Assembly: GCF_011045115.1 (NCBI RefSeq)
Contig: NZ_JAAKZG010000003.1
Coordinates: forward strand, 62,001-126,000
Origin: Mesorhizobium zhangyense
GTDB lineage: Bacteria; Pseudomonadota; Alphaproteobacteria; Rhizobiales; Rhizobiaceae
Length of the DNA stretch: 64,000 bases
Reading direction: 5' to 3'
Position numbers and translations under genes: made by a program. The notes under the pieces are model-generated. The model was not told where the DNA came from. It did no database searches and saw nothing but the letters and a program-made list of their open reading frames with translations. Below, one piece after another: positions 38,301 to 45,818 of this stretch. The number at the start of each line of letters is the position of its first letter. Within the stretch, counting starts at the first letter, position 1.

Positions 38301-39074
38301 GACGCTTCCGAAAACCCCCTTGCCGCCGAAGCGCGCACGCTCGGCAAGGCCCCCGCCCGAATCTTCGGCTCCTCGCCCGGCACCTATGGCGCTGGCCTGG
38401 AAGACCTTTTGTCCAGCGGCCAATGGACAAGCCGCGAGGAACTCGGCCGCGCCTATCTCGACGCCACCTCGCATGCCTATGGCGGCGCCGAAGGCGAAGG
38501 CGTCTCTGCGCCCGGCGCTTTCGCGACACGCATCGCCGGGGCCGATCTTCTCGTCCACAGCGGCGACGACCCCGGCCGCGACATTCTTGAAGGCTCCGCC
38601 GATGTCGCCTTCATCGGCGGTTTTTCGGCAGCCCTTGCAGCACTCGGCAACAATGCCGATGTGATCATCCTCGACACCACCGACCCGGCACGCCCGCGCC
38701 CGCGCTCGATCACCGAAGCAGTGGCGCGCGTGGTGCGGGCGCGTGCCGTCAACCCGCGCTTCATCGAAGGACAGATGCGGCATGGTCCCCGCGGCGCGTC
38801 CGAATTTGCCGAGACGGTCGACCGGCTCGTGGGCTTCGCCGAGACCACGCATGCCATCCCCGGCGCACTGATCGAGGCCGTGCATGATGCCTATCTCGGC
38901 GACGAGGTGGTGCGCGCCTTCCTGTTGCGCGAGAACCCGGCGGCGACAAAAGTCATCGCCGAGCGCTTCGCCGCGGCGCGCCGGCGCGGACTGTGGCACC
39001 CGCTGCGCAACTCCATCGACGACGATCTGGCCAGCCTGATCGTCGAGGCCGAGGCGCTGGAGGTGGCGGCATGA
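35382..39074 (+). CDS. cobN: Cobaltochelatase subunit CobN with two in-frame palindromic insertions
   Basis: Large porphyrin-binding subunit of the ATP-dependent CobNST complex that inserts cobalt into hydrogenobyrinic acid a,c-diamide. At 1230 residues it belongs to the CobN/ChlH/BchH family; recognisable motifs include HVGAHGTLEWLPGKTVAL (about 646-663) and the C-terminal ARVVRARAVNPRFIEGQMRHG region. Two stretches do not belong to the family: residues about 190-238 translate a 146-base palindromic element, and residues about 523-578 translate a 167-base element of another type. Both keep the frame open and fall in poorly conserved linkers. Partners cobS and cobT (chelatase subunits) are not in this window. 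Confidence 0.95.
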   Translation: MHILTTTSASLDDLVEPVDLRQAPADIVALSFTDSDLAGLATAWKQDAETLPSMRLAALRDLRHPMSVDLWIDSTASRAKVILVRILGGYDWWRYGCDRLATMCRENNIHLALLPGESHDEDLRLIECSTLPREQLDGLLAYFREGGPENMRGLVRRLAVLAGGQGAAAQPVAVPKSGFYEPKKGVVERDVPLPLEGRVRPQAGGGVAAAARQRQGTSSTAVIPPSAAFGGTSPSRGDETRPTIPILFYRSMLLAADVAPIDALVEALRQRGMAPVPIFVSSLKDKASLAFVENALADLKPAAIITATAFASGAEPGVETLFDRAGVPVFQVIVATTRRDAWATNQRGLAPADLAMHVVMPELDGRILAGAISFKAEIEADAALAFKGLANRPEQDRVEQVADRLAAFVRLQREPRATRKLAILIPDYPSAPGRTGYAVGLDVPSSVLAMLHDLKQHGYAVEGIPESPRELLGLLEHGDNGLSLEDYLALANDLPEEARATVEAAWGKPDAETVSTRKLQRSTLPPSVLPDISPTGGEISSGNAGPLPATSTIGESFDDSLISPPVGEMSGRTEGGNVEQNRSRPSNNHFPFPAATFGNITVALAPDRGRSADRRADYHDPTLPPRHELIAFGLWLRKKLDCHALIHVGAHGTLEWLPGKTVALSSACFPEIVTGGLPVIYPFIVSNPGEAAQAKRRISAVTLGHLPPPLAHAGLDENQQMLERLVDEYAQADGLDRRRRDRLAKLIVETAAKTGLAHEAGVAKTDAPDEALRRIDAWLCDLKDFAVKDGLHIYGRAADDETDAMRLRSAETERNALIAALDGRHIAAGPAGAPARGRTDVLPTGRNLFTADPRTMPTPTAFDLGRAGAQEVLTRYLQDHGDWPRSLVIDLWGSASLRTGGEEIAQGLFLMGCRPQWDAATGRVTGIEVLPPATVGRPRVDVTWRISGLFRDMFPTQIALVDAAAAAVAARDEDASENPLAAEARTLGKAPARIFGSSPGTYGAGLEDLLSSGQWTSREELGRAYLDATSHAYGGAEGEGVSAPGAFATRIAGADLLVHSGDDPGRDILEGSADVAFIGGFSAALAALGNNADVIILDTTDPARPRPRSITEAVARVVRARAVNPRFIEGQMRHGPRGASEFAETVDRLVGFAETTHAIPGALIEAVHDAYLGDEVVRAFLLRENPAATKVIAERFAAARRRGLWHPLRNSIDDDLASLIVEAEALEVAA
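35951..36096. repeat. Palindromic repeat, family B, translated within cobN
   Basis: About 146 bases with imperfect inverted arms. Left part (35951-36003) contains CCCCCTTGAGGGG and the small hairpin CCGGCC-GCA-GGCCGG; right part (36050-36096) is a diverged reverse complement with GCCGCC-TTT-GGCGGC and CCCCCTCAAGGGGGG. The reading frame of cobN runs straight through it, producing a Pro/Gly/Arg-rich segment without counterpart in CobN relatives. Confidence 0.85.
36948..37114. repeat. Palindromic repeat, family A, translated within cobN
   Basis: Perfect 50-base inverted arms (36948-36997 and 37065-37114) around a 67-base spacer, 167 bases in all; arms extend a few bases further with one mismatch. 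The arm begins ACG then TTGCCCCCCTCTGTCCTGCC. Arms start on a first codon position and read TLPPSVLPDISPTGGEISS on the left and ISPPVGEMSGRTEGGNVE on the right. Same length, sequence and frame as the copy in cobG. Confidence 0.95.
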
Positions 39075-40573
39075 ACGCCTTCTCGCGGCGCGGCGCCTGC
39101 CCGGCACTCTCGGCGCCGATGCAGACCGGCGACGGCTTGCTGGTGCGGCTCAACCCCGTTGCTGGAGGACTTGCCCCCAAGGCCTTGATCGGACTCTGCG
39201 AATCCGCCTCGCGGCACGGCAATGGCGTTATGGAGGTGACGGCACGCGGCAGCCTGCAGATACGCGGTTTGACGGCGGAAAGCGCAGTGGCGCTTGCGGG
39301 AGAAGTTAATACGCTCGGCATAGCTGTGCGCACCGGCGTGCCGGTGGAGACGGGGCCTCTGGCGGGGCTGGACCCGCAGGAAATTGCCAATCCGTCTCCG
39401 CTTGCCAATCGTATTCGCGAAGCCATCGACGCATCGAACCTCGGAGGTCGTCTCGGCTCGAAAGTGTCGGTCTTAGTCGATGGTGGCGGGCGACTGAATA
39501 TGGATAGGGTGCAGGCCGATGTGCGGTTGACTGCGGTTTCGGCGAATGTCTGGCAGCTTGCCGTCGCGGGCGATGCCAAAAGCGCAACGGTGCTGGGTGA
39601 GATCAGTGGGCGAGAGGCCTGCGATGCTGCTCTCATCATATTGCGAATGATTGCTGCCGGCGGACGTGAAGCCCGAGCGCGGGATCTGAACGGCGAGCAA
39701 CTAAAATGTATAATCCCCTCGATAGGTCTGCACCCTACGTTGCCCCCCTCTGTCCTGCCGGACATCTCCCCCACAGGTGGGGAGATCAGCAGTGGAGATG
39801 CCGGCTCATCTCCTTCTTCGTTAGAAATTGGCGAAAGTTTTGATGCAGGCCCAATCTCCCCACCTGTGGGGGAGATGTCCGGCAGGACAGAGGGGGGCAA
39901 CGTCGAGCGTCTTCCTGGCCTCATTAGCATGCGACAGGAGCCGGATAGCCCAATCGGCGTCCTCCCCCTCCGCAACACCATAGCACTCGGCCTCGGCCTG
40001 CCCTTCGGCCACATGCGGGCTGAAAGCCTGATCGCGCTTTGCCACGAAGCCGAATCCCTCGGCGTGACCGAAATCCGCCTCGCACAGCAGCGAGCGCTCC
40101 TGCTCCTCGGCCTCTCGCAATCCGCCTGCATCACCCTGCAGGACCACGCCAAATCCCTCGGCTTCATCACCGACCCGCTTGACCCGCGCCGCTTCATCGC
40201 CGCCTGCCCCGGCACGCCGGCCTGCGCCTCCGGCCTTCTCCACACCCGCGATATCGCCAGCCAGCTAGCCGAAGCATCCGCCGACCTGCTCGACGGTTCG
40301 TTCGAACTCCACGTTTCCGGCTGCGCCAAGGGCTGCGCGCACCCGGCTCCGGCAGCGCTGACGCTGGTCGGCGGCGAAAAAGGAGCCGGACTTGTCGTGG
40401 ACGGGACGGCAAAGGACCTTCCCGCCGGGTACACGTCCGGCTATGAAGCCGCACGCGCGCTTGGCCGCGTGGCAAGACTGGTACGTGCCAGCCGCAAGAA
40501 TAAGGAGACCACCGCCTCCTGCCTTTCGCGGTTGGGTGCGGCCCGGATCGCCGAGGCGTTTGAACAGGGATGA
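39071..40573 (+). CDS. cobG: Precorrin-3B synthase CobG with in-frame palindromic insertion
   Basis: Monooxygenase that converts precorrin-3A to precorrin-3B, the oxygen-dependent step of the aerobic pathway. It belongs to the nitrite/sulphite reductase fold; the 4Fe-4S and haem-type ligands are in ACPGTPACASG and VSGCAKGCAHP. The protein has 500 residues, about 55 more than expected without the inserted element at residues about 223-278, which lies between the two ferredoxin-like halves. ATGA overlap with cobN upstream; the stop overlaps the cobH start. Confidence 0.93.
   Translation: MNAFSRRGACPALSAPMQTGDGLLVRLNPVAGGLAPKALIGLCESASRHGNGVMEVTARGSLQIRGLTAESAVALAGEVNTLGIAVRTGVPVETGPLAGLDPQEIANPSPLANRIREAIDASNLGGRLGSKVSVLVDGGGRLNMDRVQADVRLTAVSANVWQLAVAGDAKSATVLGEISGREACDAALIILRMIAAGGREARARDLNGEQLKCIIPSIGLHPTLPPSVLPDISPTGGEISSGDAGSSPSSLEIGESFDAGPISPPVGEMSGRTEGGNVERLPGLISMRQEPDSPIGVLPLRNTIALGLGLPFGHMRAESLIALCHEAESLGVTEIRLAQQRALLLLGLSQSACITLQDHAKSLGFITDPLDPRRFIAACPGTPACASGLLHTRDIASQLAEASADLLDGSFELHVSGCAKGCAHPAPAALTLVGGEKGAGLVVDGTAKDLPAGYTSGYEAARALGRVARLVRASRKNKETTASCLSRLGAARIAEAFEQG
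39737..39903. repeat. Palindromic repeat, family A, translated within cobG
   Basis: 50-base inverted arms (39737-39786 and 39854-39903) around a 67-base spacer, total 167 bases, exactly the length of the cobN copy; the spacer is homologous but diverged (both contain ATTGGCGAAAGTTTTGATG). The left arm again starts on a first codon position, giving the same peptide arms as in CobN. Confidence 0.95.
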
Positions 40574-41208
40574 GCATGACGGCTTACGACTACATCCACG
40601 ACGGCAACGCGATCTATGAGCGCTCCTTCGCCATCATCCGCGCTGAGGCCGATCTGTCGCGCTTTTCGGAAGCCGAGGCCGATGTCGCCGTGCGCATGAT
40701 CCACGCCTGCGGGTTGGTCGAAGCGGCGGAAAAATTCGAGTTCGGCGAAGGTTTCGTCGAAGCGGCAAGCACAGCCTTGAAAGCCGGCGCACCGATCTTC
40801 TGCGACGCCGAGATGGTGGTACGCGGCGTCACCCGCGCCCGCCTGCCCGCAAACAACGAGGTGATCTGCACATTGCGTGACGATCATACGCCCGCGCTGG
40901 CAAAAGAGCTCGGCAACACGCGCTCGGCAGCCGCGATAAAGCTGTGGGGCGAGCGCATGGCCGGCTCGGTCGTCGCCATCGGCAATGCACCGACCGCCCT
41001 TTTCTACCTGCTGGAACTGCTGCGCGACGGCGCACCGAAGCCGGCGGCGATCATCGGCATGCCGGTGGGTTTTGTCGGCGCTGCCGAATCCAAGGATGCG
41101 CTGGCCGAAAACTCCTATGGCGTGCCCTATGCCATCGTGCGCGGCCGCCTCGGCGGCAGCGCCATGACGGCAGCCGCCCTCAACGCATTGGCGAGGCCCG
41201 GCCTGTGA
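40570..41208 (+). CDS. cobH: Precorrin-8X methylmutase CobH
   Basis: Moves the methyl group from C11 to C12 of precorrin-8X, giving hydrogenobyrinic acid. The 212-residue protein carries the catalytic histidine at His45 in RMIHACG and the family segment AIGNAPTALFYLLELL. The start ATG overlaps the cobG stop (ATGA); a second ATG two codons later is possible. Its stop codon overlaps the GTG of cobI. Confidence 0.95.
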   Translation: MSMTAYDYIHDGNAIYERSFAIIRAEADLSRFSEAEADVAVRMIHACGLVEAAEKFEFGEGFVEAASTALKAGAPIFCDAEMVVRGVTRARLPANNEVICTLRDDHTPALAKELGNTRSAAAIKLWGERMAGSVVAIGNAPTALFYLLELLRDGAPKPAAIIGMPVGFVGAAESKDALAENSYGVPYAIVRGRLGGSAMTAAALNALARPGL

Positions 41209-41942
41209 CCGTGCAACCCAAAGGCCGCCTCATCGGCGTCGGCACCGGTCCCGGCGACCCCGAGCTGCTGACGCTGAAAGCCGTGCGTGCGCTCGGCGAG
41301 GCCGACGTGCTTGCCCATTTCGCCAAGCGCGGCAACAACGGTAACGCCCGCGCCATCATTTCCGAGCATCTGAAGCCCGAAATCATCGAACTGCCGCTGC
41401 TCTATCCGGTAACGACCGAGATCGACAAGGAACATGCCGACTACAAATCGGCGATTACCGGTTTCTACGAGGAGTCGGCGCGCGCGGTGGCGGAGCATCT
41501 CGAAGCCGGCCGCACCGTCGCCGTGCTGAGCGAGGGCGACCCGCTGTTCTACGGCTCCTACATGCACCTGCATATCCGCCTGTCGCATCGCTATCCGACC
41601 GAGGTCATCCCCGGCGTCACCGCCATGTCGGGCTGCTGGTCGCAGACCGGGCTGCCCATCGTGCAGGGCGACGACGTGCTGAGCGTTCTTCCGGGCACGA
41701 TGAGCGAATTCGAGCTGACACGCCGGCTGGCCGATACCGACGCTGCCGTCATCATGAAGGTCGGGCGCAACCTGCCCAAAATCCGCCGCGCGCTGGAAGC
41801 CAGCGGCAAGCTGGAGCGCGCCATGTATGTCGAGCGCGGCACCATGGCCAACACGGCTTCCGTAAAGCTCAGCGAAAAGGCTGACGACATCGCCCCCTAT
41901 TTTGCCATCGTGCTGGTTCCCGGCTGGGCGGGGCGGCCATGA
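41205..41942 (+). CDS. cobI: Precorrin-2 C20-methyltransferase CobI
   Basis: SAM-dependent methyltransferase of the tetrapyrrole methylase family, 245 residues, that converts precorrin-2 to precorrin-3A. The family motifs GVGTGPGDPELLTLKA (about residues 10-25) and LSEGDPLFYGSYMHL are clear, and the FYEESARAVAEHLEAG region is CobI-like. It starts at a GTG (41205) overlapping the cobH stop as GTGA, and ends in ATGA overlap with cobJ. Confidence 0.95.
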   Translation: MTVQPKGRLIGVGTGPGDPELLTLKAVRALGEADVLAHFAKRGNNGNARAIISEHLKPEIIELPLLYPVTTEIDKEHADYKSAITGFYEESARAVAEHLEAGRTVAVLSEGDPLFYGSYMHLHIRLSHRYPTEVIPGVTAMSGCWSQTGLPIVQGDDVLSVLPGTMSEFELTRRLADTDAAVIMKVGRNLPKIRRALEASGKLERAMYVERGTMANTASVKLSEKADDIAPYFAIVLVPGWAGRP

Positions 41943-42703
41943 GCGGGCGGCTTTTCGTCATCGGCCTCGGCCCCGGCAATCCCGGTCAGATCACACCCGA
42001 AGCAAGTGCAGCGGCGACGGAAGCCGAGTTCTTCTTCGGCTACGGCCCCTATGTCGACCGACTGAACCTCAGGCCCGACCAAACCCGCATCGCTTCCGAC
42101 AATCGCGAGGAGATTTCGCGTGCCAATGCAGCTCTTGAGAAGGCGGCCGAGGGCGCGAGTGTCGCCGTGGTTTCGGGCGGCGATCCTGGCGTCTTCGCGA
42201 TGGCAGCAGCCGTCTGCGAGGCGATCGAAGCCGGGCCTGCCGAATGGCGCGACATCGAATTGACGGTCATACCCGGCGTCACGGCCATGCTTGCGGTCGC
42301 CGCCCGCATCGGCGCGCCGCTCGGCCATGATTTCTGCGCCATCTCGCTATCGGACAATCTCAAGCCATGGAATCTCATCGTAAAGCGACTGGAAGCAGCA
42401 GCGAGCGCCGGCTTCGTCATCGCGCTTTACAATCCGATCAGCAAATCCCGCCCCTGGCAGCTCGGCAAAGCCTTCGAAACACTGCGCGCCATCCTGCCCG
42501 GCACGACGCCTGTGATCTTCGGCCGCGCCGCCGGCAGGCCCGACGAGCGCATCGAGATCACGCCGCTGGCGGCGGCTCGCGCCGAACAGGCCGACATGGC
42601 CACCTGCGTGATGATCGGCTCGCCCGAAACCCGCATCATCGAGCGCGACGGCCAACGCCCGCTGGTCTATACGCCGCGCTTTTCGGCGGAGGCAGCCCAA
42701 TGA
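41939..42703 (+). CDS. cobJ: Precorrin-3B C17-methyltransferase CobJ
   Basis: SAM-dependent methyltransferase that also carries out ring contraction, producing precorrin-4. The 254-residue protein has the family starts GLGPGNPGQITPEA and VSGGDPGVFAMAAAV. It directly follows cobI (ATGA overlap). Its last 37 bases overlap the 3' end of cobK on the other strand. Confidence 0.95.
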   Translation: MSGRLFVIGLGPGNPGQITPEASAAATEAEFFFGYGPYVDRLNLRPDQTRIASDNREEISRANAALEKAAEGASVAVVSGGDPGVFAMAAAVCEAIEAGPAEWRDIELTVIPGVTAMLAVAARIGAPLGHDFCAISLSDNLKPWNLIVKRLEAAASAGFVIALYNPISKSRPWQLGKAFETLRAILPGTTPVIFGRAAGRPDERIEITPLAAARAEQADMATCVMIGSPETRIIERDGQRPLVYTPRFSAEAAQ

Positions 42704-43437
42704 TCGATCATGGCAAGCAGCTCGCCGACGCTGGCAGCGGATGGCACATCCGGCAGGTCCGTCCTGCGGAACAGGATGACTTCGATACCGAGTTCGCGCG
42801 CGGCAGCGATCTTGCCATAGGTGGCGCTGCCGCCGCTGTTTTTGGCAACAATGGCGTCGATGCGGTGGCCGGCCAGAAGCTCACGCTCATCCGTCTCGGC
42901 AAAGGGCCCGCGCGCAAGAATGTAAGTCGCATCCGGCACGGCGAGCGGCGGCTCGATGGGATCGACGCTGCGGATCACGTAAGCGTGCTGCGGCGCGCGC
43001 GCAAAGTCGGCAATTTCCTGCCGTCCGAGCGCGAGGAACACCCGACGCGGACGTTCGCCCAACGCGGCCACGGCTTCCCTGCCGTTCTCGACCAGCGTCC
43101 AATGATCGCCCTCGACAGCCTCCCAGGCCGGGCGACGCAGCGTCAGGATCGGAACGCCGGCCAGCGTCGCGGCTTCAGCCGCATTGCGCGAAATGTTGGC
43201 CGCATAAGGGTGAGTGGCGTCAATCAGCAGGCCGACTTGCTCGTCGCACAGATAATTCGCCAGCCCTTGCGCACCGCCAAGGCCACCGCTGCGCACCGGC
43301 ACAGGCTGCGCGACAGGATCGACCGTGCGGCCGGCCAGCGACAAAACAACCGACAGGTCGGCGCGATCCGCCAGTTTGCCGGCAAGCTGCCTTGCTTCCG
43401 TGGTGCCGCCGAGTATCAGAATGCGGTGGGTCATCAT
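42667..43437 (-). CDS. cobK: Precorrin-6A reductase CobK (opposite strand)
   Basis: NADPH-dependent reductase of precorrin-6A, 256 residues. The N-terminal ILILGGTTEARQLA and the IDATHPYAANISRNAAEA segment are diagnostic. It is encoded on the minus strand inside an otherwise plus-strand operon, converging on cobJ with a 37-base tail overlap. The start codon at 43435-43437 overlaps the cobL start codon on the other strand; the ATG one codon later (43434) is an alternative with AGCAGGC upstream. It must have a promoter of its own lying within cobL. Confidence 0.95.
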   Translation of the reverse strand: MMTHRILILGGTTEARQLAGKLADRADLSVVLSLAGRTVDPVAQPVPVRSGGLGGAQGLANYLCDEQVGLLIDATHPYAANISRNAAEAATLAGVPILTLRRPAWEAVEGDHWTLVENGREAVAALGERPRRVFLALGRQEIADFARAPQHAYVIRSVDPIEPPLAVPDATYILARGPFAETDERELLAGHRIDAIVAKNSGGSATYGKIAAARELGIEVILFRRTDLPDVPSAASVGELLAMIDHWAASAEKRGV

Positions 43438-44674
43438 GCCTGCTGAGCGAAAGAAACCGGCCGCCGCACAACGCTGGCTCACCATCGTCGGCATCGGCGA
43501 GGATGGTGTAGAAGGTCTTGGCGACGAGGCCAAGCGCCACATCGCGCAAGCCGAGGCGGTTTTCGGCGGCAAGCGCCATCTCGCGCTGGTGGAAGGGCTG
43601 ATCGCGGGCAACGCGCTGCCATGGCCAACCCCGTTCGATGCCGGCATGAAAGCGGTGCTGGCGCTGTCCGGCCGCCGCGTCTGCGTGCTCGCCTCCGGCG
43701 ATCCCTTTTGTCATGGCGTCGGCTCCACCCTCGCCCGCCACGTATCGGCGGACGAGATGAACGTGCTACCTGCCCCTTCTGCCTTCAGCCTCGCCGCCGC
43801 ACGCCTCGGCTGGCCGCTGCCCGAAACGCAGACGATCTCCCTGCATGGCAAGCCGATCGACCTGATCCGCCCGCTGCTGCACCCCAAGGCGCGCATCCTT
43901 GCGCTGACCTCGGATGGCGATAGCCCGGCCGCAATCGCGCGCCTGCTTTCCGAACTGGGTTTTGGCCCGTCGCGCATGACGATACTGGAAGCGCTGGGCG
44001 GCCCGTCCGAACGCCTGACCGCGATGCGGGCCGTGACCTTCGCCGCCAAAAACATCAATCCGCTCAATGTTCTGGCCATCGAAGTGGAATCGACTTCTGA
44101 AGCGCGCGTCCAACCGCTGACGCCCGGCATGGCGGACGAATTGTTCGAGCATGACGGCCAGATCACCAAGCGCGAAATCCGCGCCGTTACACTGTCGAGC
44201 CTCGCGCCCAAACGTGGCGAGCTTCTGTGGGATATCGGCGGTGGCTCCGGTTCGATCTCCATCGAATGGATGCTGGCCGACCCGTCGATGCGCGCCATCG
44301 CCGTCGAGGCATCACCCGAGCGCGCAGCGCGTATCGGCCGCAATGCCGTCGCCTGCGGCGTACCCGGTCTCATTGTCGTCGAAGGCAAGGCGCCTGCGGC
44401 ACTCGCCGGCCTTGAAACGCCGGACGCGATTTTCGTCGGCGGCGGCGGCACTGAGCCCGGCGTCATGGATGCGGCGATCGACGCCCTGCCCTCTGCTGGC
44501 AGGCTCGTCGCCAATGCGGTGACGCTGGAAATGGAAGTGCTGCTGCTGGCGCTGCATGCGCGGCTCGGCGGCGAACTGATCCGCCTCGCCGTCTCCCGCA
44601 CCGTGCCCGTGGGTTCGATGCAAGGCTGGCGGCCGGCAATGCCCGTCACGCAATGGTCATGGGTGAAGCCATGA
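43436..44674 (+). CDS. cobL: Precorrin-6Y C5,15-methyltransferase (decarboxylating) CobL
   Basis: Bifunctional enzyme of 412 residues: an N-terminal tetrapyrrole methylase (CbiE-like, GIGEDGVEGLGDEAKRHIA) and a C-terminal Rossmann methyltransferase/decarboxylase (CbiT-like, ELLWDIGGGSGSISIEWML). It methylates C5 and C15 and removes the acetate carboxyl at C12, giving precorrin-8X. Start chosen at 43436, GGTGGG ten bases upstream; this ATG overlaps the cobK start codon on the opposite strand. The stop overlaps the cobE start. Confidence 0.95.
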   Translation: MPAERKKPAAAQRWLTIVGIGEDGVEGLGDEAKRHIAQAEAVFGGKRHLALVEGLIAGNALPWPTPFDAGMKAVLALSGRRVCVLASGDPFCHGVGSTLARHVSADEMNVLPAPSAFSLAAARLGWPLPETQTISLHGKPIDLIRPLLHPKARILALTSDGDSPAAIARLLSELGFGPSRMTILEALGGPSERLTAMRAVTFAAKNINPLNVLAIEVESTSEARVQPLTPGMADELFEHDGQITKREIRAVTLSSLAPKRGELLWDIGGGSGSISIEWMLADPSMRAIAVEASPERAARIGRNAVACGVPGLIVVEGKAPAALAGLETPDAIFVGGGGTEPGVMDAAIDALPSAGRLVANAVTLEMEVLLLALHARLGGELIRLAVSRTVPVGSMQGWRPAMPVTQWSWVKP

Positions 44675-45057
44675 TCGTCGCGGGCATAGGCAGCCGCAAG
44701 GGCGTCAGCGAACAGCAGGTGCTGGACGCCATCAGCGCAACCCTGGCTGAACACAAGATCGAAGCATCGCAGCTTGATGCCATCGCGACTGCGCAGTTGA
44801 AGCAGCATGAAGAGGCCATCTTTTCCGCCGGGCGCAAACTGGGGCTCGAAGTCTTGATCGTTGGCGACGCGGAACTCGCAGAGGCCGGGAAAAGCACTTC
44901 CAGCCATTCCGAACTGTCGCTGACTTTGACCGGCGCGCCCTCCGTCTCGGAAGCGGCAGCCCTTGCAGCTGCGGGCGAGAATGCACGGTTGCTCGGGCCG
45001 AGGCATGTTCTCGCCTCAGTGACCTGTGCGCTGGCGCAAAGCGGAGATGCGTCATGA
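44671..45057 (+). CDS. cobE: Cobalamin biosynthesis protein CobE (CbiG C-terminal-like)
   Basis: A 128-residue protein homologous to the C-terminal part of CbiG; starts [11 protein letters not shown] and contains the family [12 protein letters not shown] and the [19 protein letters not shown] segment. Its exact step in the aerobic pathway is unclear; CobE binds late corrin intermediates and is required in Pseudomonas. ATGA overlaps join it to cobL and cobM. The ATG at 44653 is in frame but would overlap cobL by 22 bases. Confidence 0.9.
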   Translation: MIVAGIGSRKGVSEQQVLDAISATLAEHKIEASQLDAIATAQLKQHEEAIFSAGRKLGLEVLIVGDAELAEAGKSTSSHSELSLTLTGAPSVSEAAALAAAGENARLLGPRHVLASVTCALAQSGDAS

Positions 45058-45818
45058 CGGTTCATTTCATCGGCGCCGGCCCCGGTGCCGCCGATCTCAT
45101 CACCGTTCGCGGCCGCGACCTGCTGGCGCGCTGCCCGGTCTGCCTCTATGCCGGCTCGATCGTACCGAAGGAAATGCTGGCTTACTGCGGGCCAGACACG
45201 AAGCTCGTAAACACCGCCCCGATGTCGCTGGATGAGATCGAGGCCGAATACGCCGCGGCCCACCAGGCCGGGCAGGATGTCGCGCGGCTGCATTCCGGCG
45301 ATCTGTCCGTCTGGAGCGCTGTCGCCGAGCAGATACGCCGGCTCGAAAAGCTCGGCATTCCCTACACGCTGACGCCGGGCGTGCCATCCTTCGCCGCCGC
45401 AGCGGCAGCGCTGGGCCGTGAATTGACGATCCCGGAAGTCGCGCAATCGCTGGTACTGACCCGTATTTCCGGTCGCGCCTCGCCGATGCCCGAGAAAGAA
45501 AAACTCGCGGCCTTCGGCGCAACAGGCACCACGCTCGCCATCCACCTCGCCATCCACGCCATCGACCGCGTGGTGGAAGAACTGACGCCGCTCTACGGCG
45601 AAGATTGCCCGGTCGCCATCGTCTTCCACGCCTCGTGGCCGGATGAGCGCATCGTGCGCGGAACGCTTGCAACCATCGCCGGCCAACTCGCCGCAGATCC
45701 GATCGAGCGCACGGCGATCATCTTCGTCGGCCCCTCGCTGGCGGAAGAGGAGTTCCGCGAAAGCTCGCTTTACGATGCCTATTATCAGCGCCGCTTCAGG
45801 GGGCGGGATTCGCTATGA
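45054..45818 (+). CDS. cobM: Precorrin-4 C11-methyltransferase CobM
   Basis: SAM-dependent tetrapyrrole methylase, 254 residues, producing precorrin-5. The motifs [19 protein letters not shown] at the start and [17 protein letters not shown] are characteristic of the CobM/CbiF group. It overlaps cobE by four bases and shares a 34-base tail overlap with cbiD on the opposite strand. Confidence 0.95.
   Translation: MTVHFIGAGPGAADLITVRGRDLLARCPVCLYAGSIVPKEMLAYCGPDTKLVNTAPMSLDEIEAEYAAAHQAGQDVARLHSGDLSVWSAVAEQIRRLEKLGIPYTLTPGVPSFAAAAAALGRELTIPEVAQSLVLTRISGRASPMPEKEKLAAFGATGTTLAIHLAIHAIDRVVEELTPLYGEDCPVAIVFHASWPDERIVRGTLATIAGQLAADPIERTAIIFVGPSLAEEEFRESSLYDAYYQRRFRGRDSL

Noticed and set aside
35382-39074. 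cobN or cobG as pseudogenes because of inserted repeats
   Set aside because: Both frames stay open through every insertion, catalytic motifs on both sides are intact, and overlaps with neighbouring genes are preserved.
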